In this document: positions 1 to 7,475 of the stretch, piece after piece | How the letters are laid out: every line of letters starts with the position of its first letter | Position numbering within the stretch: position 1 is the first letter of the stretch | Assembly: GCA_946405655.1 (NCBI GenBank) | Contig: CAMJHX010000030.1 | Coordinates: forward strand, 1-10,942 | Direction of reading: 5' to 3' | Length of the DNA stretch: 10,942 nucleotides | Source: an uncultured Clostridia bacterium | Lineage (GTDB): Bacteria > Bacillota > Clostridia > Oscillospirales > Oscillospiraceae | Position numbers and translations under genes: made by a program | Notes under the pieces: model-generated | The model's input: the letters and a program-made list of their open reading frames with translations, nothing else | Told to the model about the DNA's origin: nothing | The model's database searches: none

Positions 1-1004
1 TCGAGAAATATCTGGACGCATTTCTGCGATCCGTGACCGACCAGACCAGCCGGGAGTTTGAGCTGATTCTGGTCGATGACGCCTCTCCGGATCGCTGTGG
101 TGAGATCTGCGATCGGTATGCCGAGCAGCATGATTTCTGCGTTGTCCTGCACCACCCCGTGAATCGCGGCGTCGGCGCTGCCAGAAACACAGCACTGGAA
201 GCGGCGCGAGGCCGTTTTCTTGCGTTTGCCGATCCGGATGACCTCCTCTGCGAAAACTATATTTCTGCGCTGGTCGATGCGCAGGAGCGGGCTGACGCGG
301 ATTTAGTCGTTGGATCATATTGGAATGACTTCGTGCAGGATAATAAGGTTCTTCGAACAGATCCGATTATCGTTCCAGAGCAAACTGACAGCAAGGACTG
401 TCTGTCTGTGATTAGTAGCCTGTATGACAAAAAACTGCTTTATCATGGACATTATAAGCTCTATCGAGCGGCTATTATTCGATCCAACGGACTTCGTTTC
501 TCTGATGCGGTTCGGTTGGAGGACTTACTGTTTAATTATTCGTTCTATCAAAATGTTCGTACGATAGCCTGCATTTCTACCCCAATTTATCATTATCGAA
601 ACTATATGAATGGCAGAGAGACAGCCACAACCGCGTTTCATGATGTGTTAGGGATTTACTGCATTGCCTGCAAGGTGTTGGAGCGGGGGACTGCGCTGGC
701 TGACTCCTTCGCGCCGGACGGTGATCCTGCCCGGATCGAGCAGCTGAAGCAGGCTGTGCGTGTGCATTACCTGCGATATACATATAGCTTGGTCCTGGAC
801 GTCTCCCGTGATCCGGGCAATCTGTTTGATAAATATCGGATCATTCGGGAGATCGCGCGCGATTACTCCAATCGCCAGAACCCGCGCGTGTCCTCGGCCC
901 TGCATCGCAGAATGGATCGAATCTTTCATTTCCTGCTGATGCATCGGCTGGATCTGCCGCTGCTGGCGGCAATGCTCGCTTACAAAACCAAACACAGACT
1001 ATGA
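1..1004 (+). CDS. Family 2 glycosyltransferase, 5'-truncated by the window edge
   Basis: This is a GT-A fold glycosyltransferase that would transfer a sugar from a nucleotide donor to a growing lipid-linked oligosaccharide at the inner membrane face. The frame is open to the window edge. Residues before the first possible start (GTG at 33) already match the family: EKYLDAFLRSV precedes the DQTSREFELILVDDASPD segment, as in the usual 'SLLxQTxxxFELILVDDGSTD'. The GTG at 33 is therefore probably internal and the real start lies upstream. Further marks are NRGVGAARNTAL and FADPDD, the latter at the metal/nucleotide-binding DxD position. About 323 residues lie after 33, normal for the family. The stop overlaps the flippase start (ATGA), implying coupled translation. 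Positions about 301-660 are much AT-richer than the rest. Donor and acceptor sugars cannot be read from sequence. Confidence 0.93.
   Translation, partial: EKYLDAFLRSVTDQTSREFELILVDDASPDRCGEICDRYAEQHDFCVVLHHPVNRGVGAARNTALEAARGRFLAFADPDDLLCENYISALVDAQERADADLVVGSYWNDFVQDNKVLRTDPIIVPEQTDSKDCLSVISSLYDKKLLYHGHYKLYRAAIIRSNGLRFSDAVRLEDLLFNYSFYQNVRTIACISTPIYHYRNYMNGRETATTAFHDVLGIYCIACKVLERGTALADSFAPDGDPARIEQLKQAVRVHYLRYTYSLVLDVSRDPGNLFDKYRIIREIARDYSNRQNPRVSSALHRRMDRIFHFLLMHRLDLPLLAAMLAYKTKHRL
301..660. other. AT-rich block inside the glycosyltransferase gene
   Basis: By hand count this stretch has 146 G+C in 360 bases (about 41%). The 120 bases before it are 60% G+C, and the 60 bases after it 68%. 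Codons also differ: TTA leucine, CGA arginine and many A/T-ending codons appear here and are rare elsewhere in the operon. The reading frame stays intact. The block encodes the residues just after the DxD motif, where GT2 enzymes usually differ in acceptor specificity. It may be a recombined segment from a lower-GC donor; that is inference. Confidence 0.7.
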
Positions 1005-2527
1005 AAATCGATCGAACCAAAAACGCGGCGCGGAATATGAAATTCGGCGTCCTCAATAAACTCTATACGATCCTGGTGCCGTTTCTGATGCGCACCGTGA
1101 TGCTCCGCGTCATGGGCGTGGAGTACCTTGGCCTCGGCGGACTGTTCCATTCCATCATGCAGACGCTGAACATCGCGGAGCTAGGCGTCAACTCGGCGAT
1201 GGTGTTCACCATGTACCGCGCCGTGGCGGAGGACGATACCGTCAAGATCCGCGCGCTCATGAAGCAGTATCGGAAGTATTATCGTCTGATCGGCCTGTTC
1301 ATCGCGGTCGTCGGCGTCGCGCTGGTGCCGTTTCTGCCCAGACTCGTGACCGGCAAGATCCCGGATGACGTCAGCCTGTATGTCATTTATCTGCTGGAGC
1401 TCGGCACGACGGTTTTGACCTACTGGCTCTTTTCCTATAAAAACTGTCTGCTCATGGCGCACCAGCGGCAGGACGTCTCGAGCAAGGTCTGGCTCGCGCT
1501 CAGCGTGGTGCAGACGGTGGTCCAGCTGCTGACGCTCTTCGTGCTCCATAATTACTATGCCTACCTGACCACGGCGCTCGTCGTGCAGATCGCGGTCAAT
1601 ATCGTCACGGCCATTATCGTGACGAAAATGTACCCGGATTACTGGCCGGAGGGCGAGCTGGAGAAATCGGAGCTGTCCAAGATCCACGGCCGCATCCGCG
1701 ATCTGTTCTTCGCCAAGGTTGCCGGCACCGTCGTCACCTCTGCCGACTCGATCGTCATCTCCGCATTCCTGGGTCTGCGCGTGCTCGCGTTTTACCAGAA
1801 CTATTATTACATTATGAATTCCGTGGTCGGCTTCCTGCTGATCATCTCCTCCTCGACCATCGCCGGCATCGGCAACAGCCTCATCACCGAAACGAAAGAG
1901 AAGAACTATCACGATTTCGAGAAGCTCTCCTTCCTCATGCTCTGGCTGATCACGGTCTGCACCTGCTGCTTTGCGTGCATGTATCAGCCGTTCATGCAGC
2001 TCTGGGTCGGGAAGAAAAACATGTTTGACGATCCGATCATGCTGCTGTTCTGCGTGTACTTCTATGTGTACATGGTGCAGCGCATCGGCATCATCTATAA
2101 GGACGCCAGCGGCATCTGGCGCGATGACCGCAACCGCACGATCTTGACAGCGCTGACGAACCTCACCCTGAATCTGGTCTTCGTCCGCTGGTTTGGCGTC
2201 TATGCGATCATCCTCTCCACCGTGTTCAGCTATCTGGTCGTCGGAACGCCGTGGCTGATCCGCAACCTGTTCCGACTCGTCTTCGAGCGATCCGCTGCCG
2301 AGTATGTGAAGACGCTGCTCCGGCACACCGCGCTCACGACGATTGTCTGCGCGCTGTGCTGGCTCATCAGCCGCCTCGTGCCGCTCACCGGATTGGCAGC
2401 GCTCGTTTCGGGCCTTCTGATCGCGGCGGTGCTGAGCAACGCGGCGCTGTTTCTGGCCTACCGCCGGAGCGAGTATTATGAGCAGTCTCTGCAGCTGGTC
2501 AAGAGACTTTTGAAACGATCACACTGA
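1001..2527 (+). CDS. Wzx-like oligosaccharide flippase (MOP superfamily)
   Basis: This 508-residue polytopic membrane protein is of the polysaccharide-export flippase type, which moves undecaprenyl-diphosphate-linked repeat units from the cytoplasmic to the outer face of the membrane. Hydrophobic stretches run through the whole chain, consistent with 12-14 helices. The N-terminus begins with a short basic segment and continues with NKLYTILVPFLMRTVMLRVMG and GVEYLGLGGLF. This is close to the usual Bacillota 'lipopolysaccharide biosynthesis protein' start, in which a membrane helix is followed by a GxxYLG motif. It ends in a basic tail (LVKRLLKRSH). Length is typical. It starts inside the stop of the preceding glycosyltransferase (4-base overlap) and ends 14 bases before the pyruvyl transferase family gene. 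A flippase rather than an ABC exporter suggests a Wzx/Wzy-type pathway, but no polymerase is visible here, so it may be encoded upstream. Confidence 0.92.
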   Translation: MKIDRTKNAARNMKFGVLNKLYTILVPFLMRTVMLRVMGVEYLGLGGLFHSIMQTLNIAELGVNSAMVFTMYRAVAEDDTVKIRALMKQYRKYYRLIGLFIAVVGVALVPFLPRLVTGKIPDDVSLYVIYLLELGTTVLTYWLFSYKNCLLMAHQRQDVSSKVWLALSVVQTVVQLLTLFVLHNYYAYLTTALVVQIAVNIVTAIIVTKMYPDYWPEGELEKSELSKIHGRIRDLFFAKVAGTVVTSADSIVISAFLGLRVLAFYQNYYYIMNSVVGFLLIISSSTIAGIGNSLITETKEKNYHDFEKLSFLMLWLITVCTCCFACMYQPFMQLWVGKKNMFDDPIMLLFCVYFYVYMVQRIGIIYKDASGIWRDDRNRTILTALTNLTLNLVFVRWFGVYAIILSTVFSYLVVGTPWLIRNLFRLVFERSAAEYVKTLLRHTALTTIVCALCWLISRLVPLTGLAALVSGLLIAAVLSNAALFLAYRRSEYYEQSLQLVKRLLKRSH

Positions 2528-2541
2528 AAGAAGAAAACACC

Positions 2542-3663
2542 ATGAAGCTTGCGATCCTGACGATCACGGACGGACAAAATTACGGCAACCGCCTGCAGAA
2601 CTATGCCCTGCAGGAGGTGCTGCGCGATATGGGGCATGACGTGACGACAATCCGCCGCCGCACCTTCCACGACCGGACGGCGGCGCAGCGGAGCGTGCAG
2701 GGCGCGAAAAGCCTCGTCAAGGCCGTGCTCGGACAGGATTATGAAGCGCCCACTGCGGCGCGGAGAAAAGCCTTCGACGCGTTCAACCGCCGCTATCTCA
2801 CCTTCAGCGAGACAGTGCTGCACGATAACCTCGCGCCGGAGCATTTCGCGCGGCAGTACGACCGCTTCATCGTCGGCAGCGATCAGGTCTGGAACGCGCA
2901 GTTTCGGATCATCTATGATGATCTTAAAAACCATCTCGCCGCCTTTGCCGAGCCGCGCCAGCGCATCGCCTACGCCGCGAGCTTCGGGGGAGACGTGATC
3001 CCGGAGCAGTATCTGCCGCTCTTTCAGCAGGAGCTGCCGCGGTTTCGCGCCGTCTCCGTCCGGGAGGAATCCGGCGTCGCGCTCGCGGAGCGCTGCGGCG
3101 CGAAGGCGGAGATCGTCCTCGATCCCACAATGCTGCTTCCGGCGGAGCGCTGGCAGCGCCTCGCGCGCAGACCGGACTTCGTGACGGACGAGCCCTTCAT
3201 TGCCACCTATTTCCTCGGCGGCAGAACGCCGGAGGTCCTGCAGAACATCGAGCGCATCGCCGCCGGACGCAAGGTCTGGCATCTGGAAAAGGAATTCCTG
3301 CCCAGGAGCGCCGTCGCGGACATGGCGGCCTTCGCCGCCGCGCCGGACGAATTCGTCTGGCTCCTGTCCCATGCGGACTGCGTTCTGACGGATTCGTTTC
3401 ACGCCGCCGTGTTCTCCATTTTGTTCCACCGGCCGTTCTGCGTGTTCCTGCGCGCGCCGAGGGACAAGATGCCGGACATGAGCACCCGCATGAAAACGCT
3501 GCTGGGTCAGTTCGGTCTGGAGAATCACCTCTTCCGGAGCGACGAGACCGACGCCTTTTCCGAGGACTATGACGCCGACGCAGTGGAGCGGACGCTGCGG
3601 CAGGCGAGAGAGCGCTCGCTGCGCTTTCTCACCGAGGCGCTCGCGCCGGATCCGCATGAATGA
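2542..3663 (+). CDS. Polysaccharide pyruvyl transferase family protein
   Basis: This 373-residue cytoplasmic enzyme belongs to the polysaccharide pyruvyl transferase superfamily (PF04230 type, related to CsaB and WcaK). Characterised members transfer the enolpyruvyl group of phosphoenolpyruvate to a sugar to form a pyruvate ketal; others act as glycosyltransferase-like enzymes. Visible family marks are NYGNRLQNYALQ (residues 13-24), GSDQVWN (112-118), YAASFGG (144-150), VREESG (173-178), DPT (194-196) and TDSFHAAVFSILF (283-295), whose histidine matches the conserved (R/F)H position. Length is normal. The start follows an AAAGAAG ribosome binding site just after the flippase stop. The chain ends at the TGA overlapping an upstream ATG of the next frame. 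The family is secure, but pyruvylation as the actual reaction is only probable. Confidence 0.9.
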   Translation: MKLAILTITDGQNYGNRLQNYALQEVLRDMGHDVTTIRRRTFHDRTAAQRSVQGAKSLVKAVLGQDYEAPTAARRKAFDAFNRRYLTFSETVLHDNLAPEHFARQYDRFIVGSDQVWNAQFRIIYDDLKNHLAAFAEPRQRIAYAASFGGDVIPEQYLPLFQQELPRFRAVSVREESGVALAERCGAKAEIVLDPTMLLPAERWQRLARRPDFVTDEPFIATYFLGGRTPEVLQNIERIAAGRKVWHLEKEFLPRSAVADMAAFAAAPDEFVWLLSHADCVLTDSFHAAVFSILFHRPFCVFLRAPRDKMPDMSTRMKTLLGQFGLENHLFRSDETDAFSEDYDADAVERTLRQARERSLRFLTEALAPDPHE

Positions 3664-3668
3664 GAGGA
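3662..3668 (+). promoter_or_regulatory. Ribosome binding site that sets the MenD-like start
   Basis: The GAGAGGA stretch lies 6 bases before the ATG at 3675. The frame also has an ATG at 3660, five codons upstream, overlapping the previous stop, but no comparable purine-rich site precedes it. The shorter product also begins where MenD-family proteins begin. The start at 3675 is therefore preferred. Confidence 0.7.
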
Positions 3669-3674
3669 AACGCC

Positions 3675-5450
3675 ATGTATACCTGCCTGAAAAACGTTCA
3701 GATCCTGATCTCGCTGCTCAAGCAGTACGGGATCCGCCATATCGTCATCTCCGCCGGCACGCGCCACACCCCGCTGGTGCACTCCGTGGAGCAGGATCCT
3801 TTTTTCAAGACCTACTCCGTCGTGGATGAGCGCAGCGCCTCCTTCTTTGCCATCGGCATGATCGAGCAGCTGCGCGAGCCGGTGGCGGTCTGCTGCACCT
3901 CCGGCTCCGCCGCGGCGAACTATGTCTCCGCCGCGAACGAGGCGTTCTATCAGGAGCTTCCGCTGCTGCTTCTGACCGCCGACCGCAACCATTACTATCA
4001 GTTCCAGCAGGAGGAGCAGATGATCCCGCAGGAGGGGCTCTATGCCGCCGTCTGCAAAAAGGTCGTCACGCTGAACCACGTCCGCGATGAGAAGGACGCA
4101 TGGTACTGCGCCCGCCTCTGCAACGAGGCGCTCATGGAACTCTTCGACGGCAAGCGCGGCCCGGTGCACATCGGCTTCGTCGTGGAAAATGACTATCCCG
4201 TCCGGCAGGGCATCGTGCGGTTCAACGCCGAGACGCTGCCCGCCGTCCGCAAGACCGAGCGGCTCACGCTGGAATCTTCTCCCGAGGAATGGAAGCGCTG
4301 GGCAGAGCGGCTGCGCCGGTCGAAGGTGCTCATCATCTACGGCCAGCGCGGTCCCGCCTCTGAGCGGGAGACGGCGCTGATCGAGGCGTTCTGCGAGCGG
4401 TATTCCTGCGTCGTCATGACGGATCTGCTCTCCAACCTGCACTGCAGCTGCAGCCTCCACTCCTTCCCGATGGCGCGGATGATGAATGCTGAGGAGCTCA
4501 AGGCTCTCGCGCCGGATATCCTCATCACGATGAATGCCTTCAGCATCTCCGAGCTCAAATACAAGCTCGGCAATCCGCATTTCTTCCGCGAGCACTGGCA
4601 CGTCTCTCCCGACGGGCAGATCTCCGATCCGTTCAAGTGCCTGCCCGATACCGTCGCCTGCTCGCCCATGACGTTTTTTGAGAAATTCACCGCGCTCGCC
4701 GAGCCGAAAAAGCAGAATGCCTATCTTGCCGCCTGGCGCGCGCAGTATGCGCGCATCGGCAATCAGGGCAGCCTGAACGACGAGCCGGTCGCCTATTCCT
4801 CCATGTACGGCATCCAGCAGCTCATCCGCCGCATTCCGGACGGCGCGCTGCTGCACATCGGAAACAGCAACTCCATCCGGCTGGCAAACTATTTCCAGCC
4901 CTCGGAGAAGGTCACGGTCTGCGGCAACCGCGGCACCCACGGGATCGACGGCTCCATGTCCGCCTTCGTCGGGCAGGCGCACATCAGCGGCAGGCTCAGC
5001 TTTCTGATCCTCGGCGATCTCAGCTTTTTCTATGACATGAACGCGCTCTGGAACCAGTATGTGGGAAAGAATCTCCGCATTCTTCTCTGCAACAATTCCG
5101 GCGGCGGCATCTTCCATTCCTATCCGAACCAGACGAACGTCCCCACGCTCGACGAGCACATCGCCGCCGAGCACCACACCAGCGCGGAGGCGTGGGTGCG
5201 CTCGAGAGGCTTCAACTACCTCTCCTGCCGGAACAAGGAGGAGTTTGACCGCGCGCTGCCGCAGCTGCTCGCCGAGGAGACGGACGCGCCGGTGATCCTC
5301 GAGATGTTCACGGATAAGGAAACGGACGCAGAGTGCATCCGCACCATCAACAGCACCTATCTCCGCCTCCCGCCGCCGACGCTGAAGCAGCGCGTGGGCA
5401 GCATGCTCTCGGAGGATATGAAGGACACCATCAAAAAGTTTTTGCACTGA
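3675..5450 (+). CDS. MenD-like thiamine-diphosphate enzyme in a glycan operon
   Basis: This 591-residue thiamine-diphosphate (ThDP) enzyme resembles MenD (SEPHCHC synthase), which decarboxylates 2-oxoglutarate and adds the four-carbon unit to isochorismate. It has N-terminal pyrimidine-binding, middle, and C-terminal diphosphate-binding domains. Residues that align with E. coli MenD from memory: R30 in SAGTRHTPL (R33), the catalytic-type E52 in VDERSASFFAIG (E55), R104 in LTADR (R107), S398 and R402 in GNSNSIRL (S391, R395), R419 in GNRGTHGIDG (R413), the metal/ThDP motif GDLSFFYD...NN at 447-474, and I479-F480 (I474, F475). The MenD K292/R293 pair is not clearly kept; E293-L294 of NAFSISELKYK lies there. 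A C-terminal tail of about 40 residues exceeds usual MenD. All neighbours are glycan genes and no other men gene is present. It may use 2-oxoglutarate or another 2-oxoacid to extend a sugar or sugar-linked acceptor. A true MenD is less likely but not excluded. Confidence 0.85.
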   Translation: MYTCLKNVQILISLLKQYGIRHIVISAGTRHTPLVHSVEQDPFFKTYSVVDERSASFFAIGMIEQLREPVAVCCTSGSAAANYVSAANEAFYQELPLLLLTADRNHYYQFQQEEQMIPQEGLYAAVCKKVVTLNHVRDEKDAWYCARLCNEALMELFDGKRGPVHIGFVVENDYPVRQGIVRFNAETLPAVRKTERLTLESSPEEWKRWAERLRRSKVLIIYGQRGPASERETALIEAFCERYSCVVMTDLLSNLHCSCSLHSFPMARMMNAEELKALAPDILITMNAFSISELKYKLGNPHFFREHWHVSPDGQISDPFKCLPDTVACSPMTFFEKFTALAEPKKQNAYLAAWRAQYARIGNQGSLNDEPVAYSSMYGIQQLIRRIPDGALLHIGNSNSIRLANYFQPSEKVTVCGNRGTHGIDGSMSAFVGQAHISGRLSFLILGDLSFFYDMNALWNQYVGKNLRILLCNNSGGGIFHSYPNQTNVPTLDEHIAAEHHTSAEAWVRSRGFNYLSCRNKEEFDRALPQLLAEETDAPVILEMFTDKETDAECIRTINSTYLRLPPPTLKQRVGSMLSEDMKDTIKKFLH

Positions 5451-5466
5451 AAGGAATCGGTGACTT

Positions 5467-6318
5467 ATGAAAATCATTTCGGCTGTGAAGCAGAAGCTCA
5501 AGAAAAAGCTTGTTCGCACGATCTATACCGCGGCGAAGCCCTATGAGATCCATGTCGGCGACCAGCCGAAGCTCGCGGGCAAAACCGCCGTCGTCACGGG
5601 CGGCTCCGGCGCGATCGGCCGCGCCGTCTGCGTGCGCCTCGCCGCCGAGGGCGCCTGCGTCTATGTGGGCGGCCGCCGCGAGGAGTCCGTCATGAAGGTG
5701 GTCAACGAGATCCGCGGTCTCGGCCTGCAGGCAGAGCCGCTCATCGTCGATGTCACGAGCGCCGATTCCATCGACGCGGCGTTCGACGGCGTCTTCCCGG
5801 CTCGCGGGCTGGATGTGCTCGTCTGCTGCGCCGGAGGCGGCGCCCGCAGCGCCATGCAGGAGCTCGCAAAGCAGTCGGTCGAGGTGCTCGATTCCGTTCT
5901 CACCACGAACCTGCGCGGCACGATGCTCTGCTCCAGAAAGGCAGCGCAGGTCATGACGCCGCAGAAAAGCGGGCGCATCATCCTCATCTCCAGCGCCGTC
6001 GGCGTTCAGGGCAAGGCGAACTATTCCGAATACGCCGCTGCCAAGGCGGGCATCCTCGGCTTTGCCAAATCCCTCGCGCTCGAGCTCGGCGCGCACGGCG
6101 TCACCGTCAACTGCGTCACGCCCGGCTTCCTGCAGCGCGGCGAATATGACGATCTGAAGGCGGAGTCCCTGAAAAAGACCAACTGTCTCCACACGATCGG
6201 CGAGCTGGAGGACGCCGCGAACGCGGTCTGCTTCCTCGCGTCGGACGAGGCGAAGTTCATCACCGGTCAGAGCCTCGGCGTGGACGGCGGACGCACCCTC
6301 GGTCTTTACGGCGACTGA
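5467..6318 (+). CDS. SDR family NAD(P)-dependent oxidoreductase
   Basis: This 283-residue classical short-chain dehydrogenase/reductase is of FabG-like architecture. The Rossmann nucleotide motif TGGSGAIG spans residues 44-51, with an acidic-strand DVT at 95-97. CCAGGG (120-125) stands where NNAG is usual. Active-site residues are N148 (TTNLRG), S176 (ISSAVG), Y189 and K193 (YAAAK), with the expected 13-residue Ser-Tyr spacing. The C-terminal GVDGG motif is present. About 35 residues precede the Rossmann fold; the first 20 are strongly basic and amphipathic (VKQKLKKKLVRTIY), an extension absent from ordinary FabG. GGRR at 68-71 after the second strand favours NADPH, which is inference. It starts 16 bases after the MenD-like stop behind an AAAGGA site. 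It probably reduces a ketone made by the MenD-like enzyme, or a keto sugar. Fatty-acid synthesis is unlikely from context. Confidence 0.9.
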   Translation: MKIISAVKQKLKKKLVRTIYTAAKPYEIHVGDQPKLAGKTAVVTGGSGAIGRAVCVRLAAEGACVYVGGRREESVMKVVNEIRGLGLQAEPLIVDVTSADSIDAAFDGVFPARGLDVLVCCAGGGARSAMQELAKQSVEVLDSVLTTNLRGTMLCSRKAAQVMTPQKSGRIILISSAVGVQGKANYSEYAAAKAGILGFAKSLALELGAHGVTVNCVTPGFLQRGEYDDLKAESLKKTNCLHTIGELEDAANAVCFLASDEAKFITGQSLGVDGGRTLGLYGD

Positions 6319-6338
6319 ACGAAACGGAGGAACCAACC

Positions 6339-7454
6339 ATGAAGAAGGTATTGCTGGTCAAGGGCGCGGACATCTGCTACGGCGGCGTCTCCGTCCTGCT
6401 CTATCAGCTGATGAAGGCGATGGACCGCTCGGATCTGCAGGTGGATCTCTATACCTATGGCGGCATCGACGCGAAGGATCTCTATGATCAGTACTGCGAG
6501 ATCGGCGTCAACATCATCCTCGGCGGGCATCCGAACTATAACGCGAAGGAGATCGCCGCGGATCTGAACCGCCTCCTGCGCGAGACGAAGTTTGACGCCG
6601 TGCATTCCAACACCGGGCGTCTGGAGATGACTGCGATCGCGATGCTGGTCGCGTTTCTTCACCGTGTCCCGCTCCGGCTCGCCCATTCTCACAACACGAA
6701 CCCCAGCGGAAGCGCGCATTACGGACCGCGCTCCCGGCTGTATCAAATTGCGAATACGCTCCTGTCCAACTGCAAGCTCGGCTGCTCCGTCGCGGCGTCC
6801 GAGCATCTGTTCGGCAAGCGCGGCGCGCGCAAAGCGTCCGTGCTGAAAAACGCGATCGACACCCCGAAGTACATCTATGACCCTGAGAAAAAGCGCGCCA
6901 TGCGCGAGCAGCTTGGCATCCCGCAGGATGCGCTGGTGGTCGGTCATGTCGGCAGATTCGCCCCGCAGAAGAACCATGATTTCCAGCTGGACGTCTTTGC
7001 CGAGGTGCTGCAGCGCGAGCCGCGCGCGCATCTGATGTTGGTCGGCAGCGGCAATCTGCTCGAGCAGTGCAAAGAGAAGGCGGAGCGGCTCGGCGTTGCC
7101 TCGCACGTCACCTTTGCCGGCACGAGCACGAGCGTCTGGGATTTCTATCAGGCGATGGATGTGTTCGTCTTCCCCTCTACCTACGAGGGGCTCGGCATCG
7201 TCGCGGTCGAGGCGCAGGCGTGCGGCCTGCCGGTCGTCTGTGCGGACACCGTTCCGCCCGAGGCGCAGGTGACCGCCGCGTTCGAGCAGCTCTCGCTGCA
7301 GGATTCCCCGGCGCGCTGGAGCGAGGCGATCCTCGCCGCCGCCAAAGCAAACACCGCGCGCGGCGACTGCTCCGAGCAGGTTCGCGCCGCGGGCTACGAT
7401 ATCTCCGATTCCGCCGAGCGGCTCCGCCGGATCTATCTCGGCGAGCAAAAGTAA
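6339..7454 (+). CDS. GT4-family glycosyltransferase (EpsF/CapM-like)
   Basis: This 371-residue GT-B fold retaining glycosyltransferase is expected to add one sugar to the lipid-linked repeat unit. The N-terminal acceptor half has the glycine-rich loop YGGVSVLLYQLM (14-25), VHSNTGR (88-94) and RLAHSHNTNPSG (113-124). The C-terminal donor half starts near 198 with VVGHVGRFAPQKNHDF (200-215) and LMLVGSGN (232-239). It carries the E-x7-E donor motif E283...E291 within PSTYEGLGIVAVEAQACGLPVV. Length is typical. A clear GGAGG site (6326-6330) precedes the ATG by 8 bases, 20 bases after the SDR stop. The AHSHNT motif resembles EpsF-type enzymes of Bacillota exopolysaccharide loci. Sugar specificity cannot be read. 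Confidence 0.93.
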   Translation: MKKVLLVKGADICYGGVSVLLYQLMKAMDRSDLQVDLYTYGGIDAKDLYDQYCEIGVNIILGGHPNYNAKEIAADLNRLLRETKFDAVHSNTGRLEMTAIAMLVAFLHRVPLRLAHSHNTNPSGSAHYGPRSRLYQIANTLLSNCKLGCSVAASEHLFGKRGARKASVLKNAIDTPKYIYDPEKKRAMREQLGIPQDALVVGHVGRFAPQKNHDFQLDVFAEVLQREPRAHLMLVGSGNLLEQCKEKAERLGVASHVTFAGTSTSVWDFYQAMDVFVFPSTYEGLGIVAVEAQACGLPVVCADTVPPEAQVTAAFEQLSLQDSPARWSEAILAAAKANTARGDCSEQVRAAGYDISDSAERLRRIYLGEQK

Positions 7455-7475
7455 CCGTCAACAGGAGACTGCATC

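Noticed and set aside
33..35. GTG at 33 as the start of the first glycosyltransferase
   Set aside because: The frame continues upstream with family-typical residues (EKYLDAFLRS), so the GTG is inside the gene.
1181..2326. A 381-codon minus-strand frame opposite the flippase gene
   Set aside because: It is full of D, H, R and Q repeats typical of an antisense shadow of hydrophobic codons; no domain or ribosome binding site is evident.
2476..3657. A 393-codon minus-strand frame opposite the first pyruvyl transferase family gene
   Set aside because: The composition is that of an antisense shadow, and the plus-strand gene is well supported by family motifs.
3660..3662. ATG at 3660 as the start of the MenD-like gene
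   Set aside because: It would give an ATGA overlap, but the ribosome binding site GAGAGGA and the family N-terminus both favour the ATG at 3675.
3567..5519. A 650-codon open frame on the minus strand opposite the MenD-like gene
   Set aside because: Its product is rich in R, A, H, D and E without recognisable motifs. It is explained by GC-rich third positions on the coding strand, and the plus strand carries a clear enzyme family with active-site motifs.
5431..7448. Two long minus-strand frames opposite the SDR and GT4 genes
   Set aside because: Both lie opposite genes with complete catalytic motifs and have low-complexity R/A/D/E-rich products.
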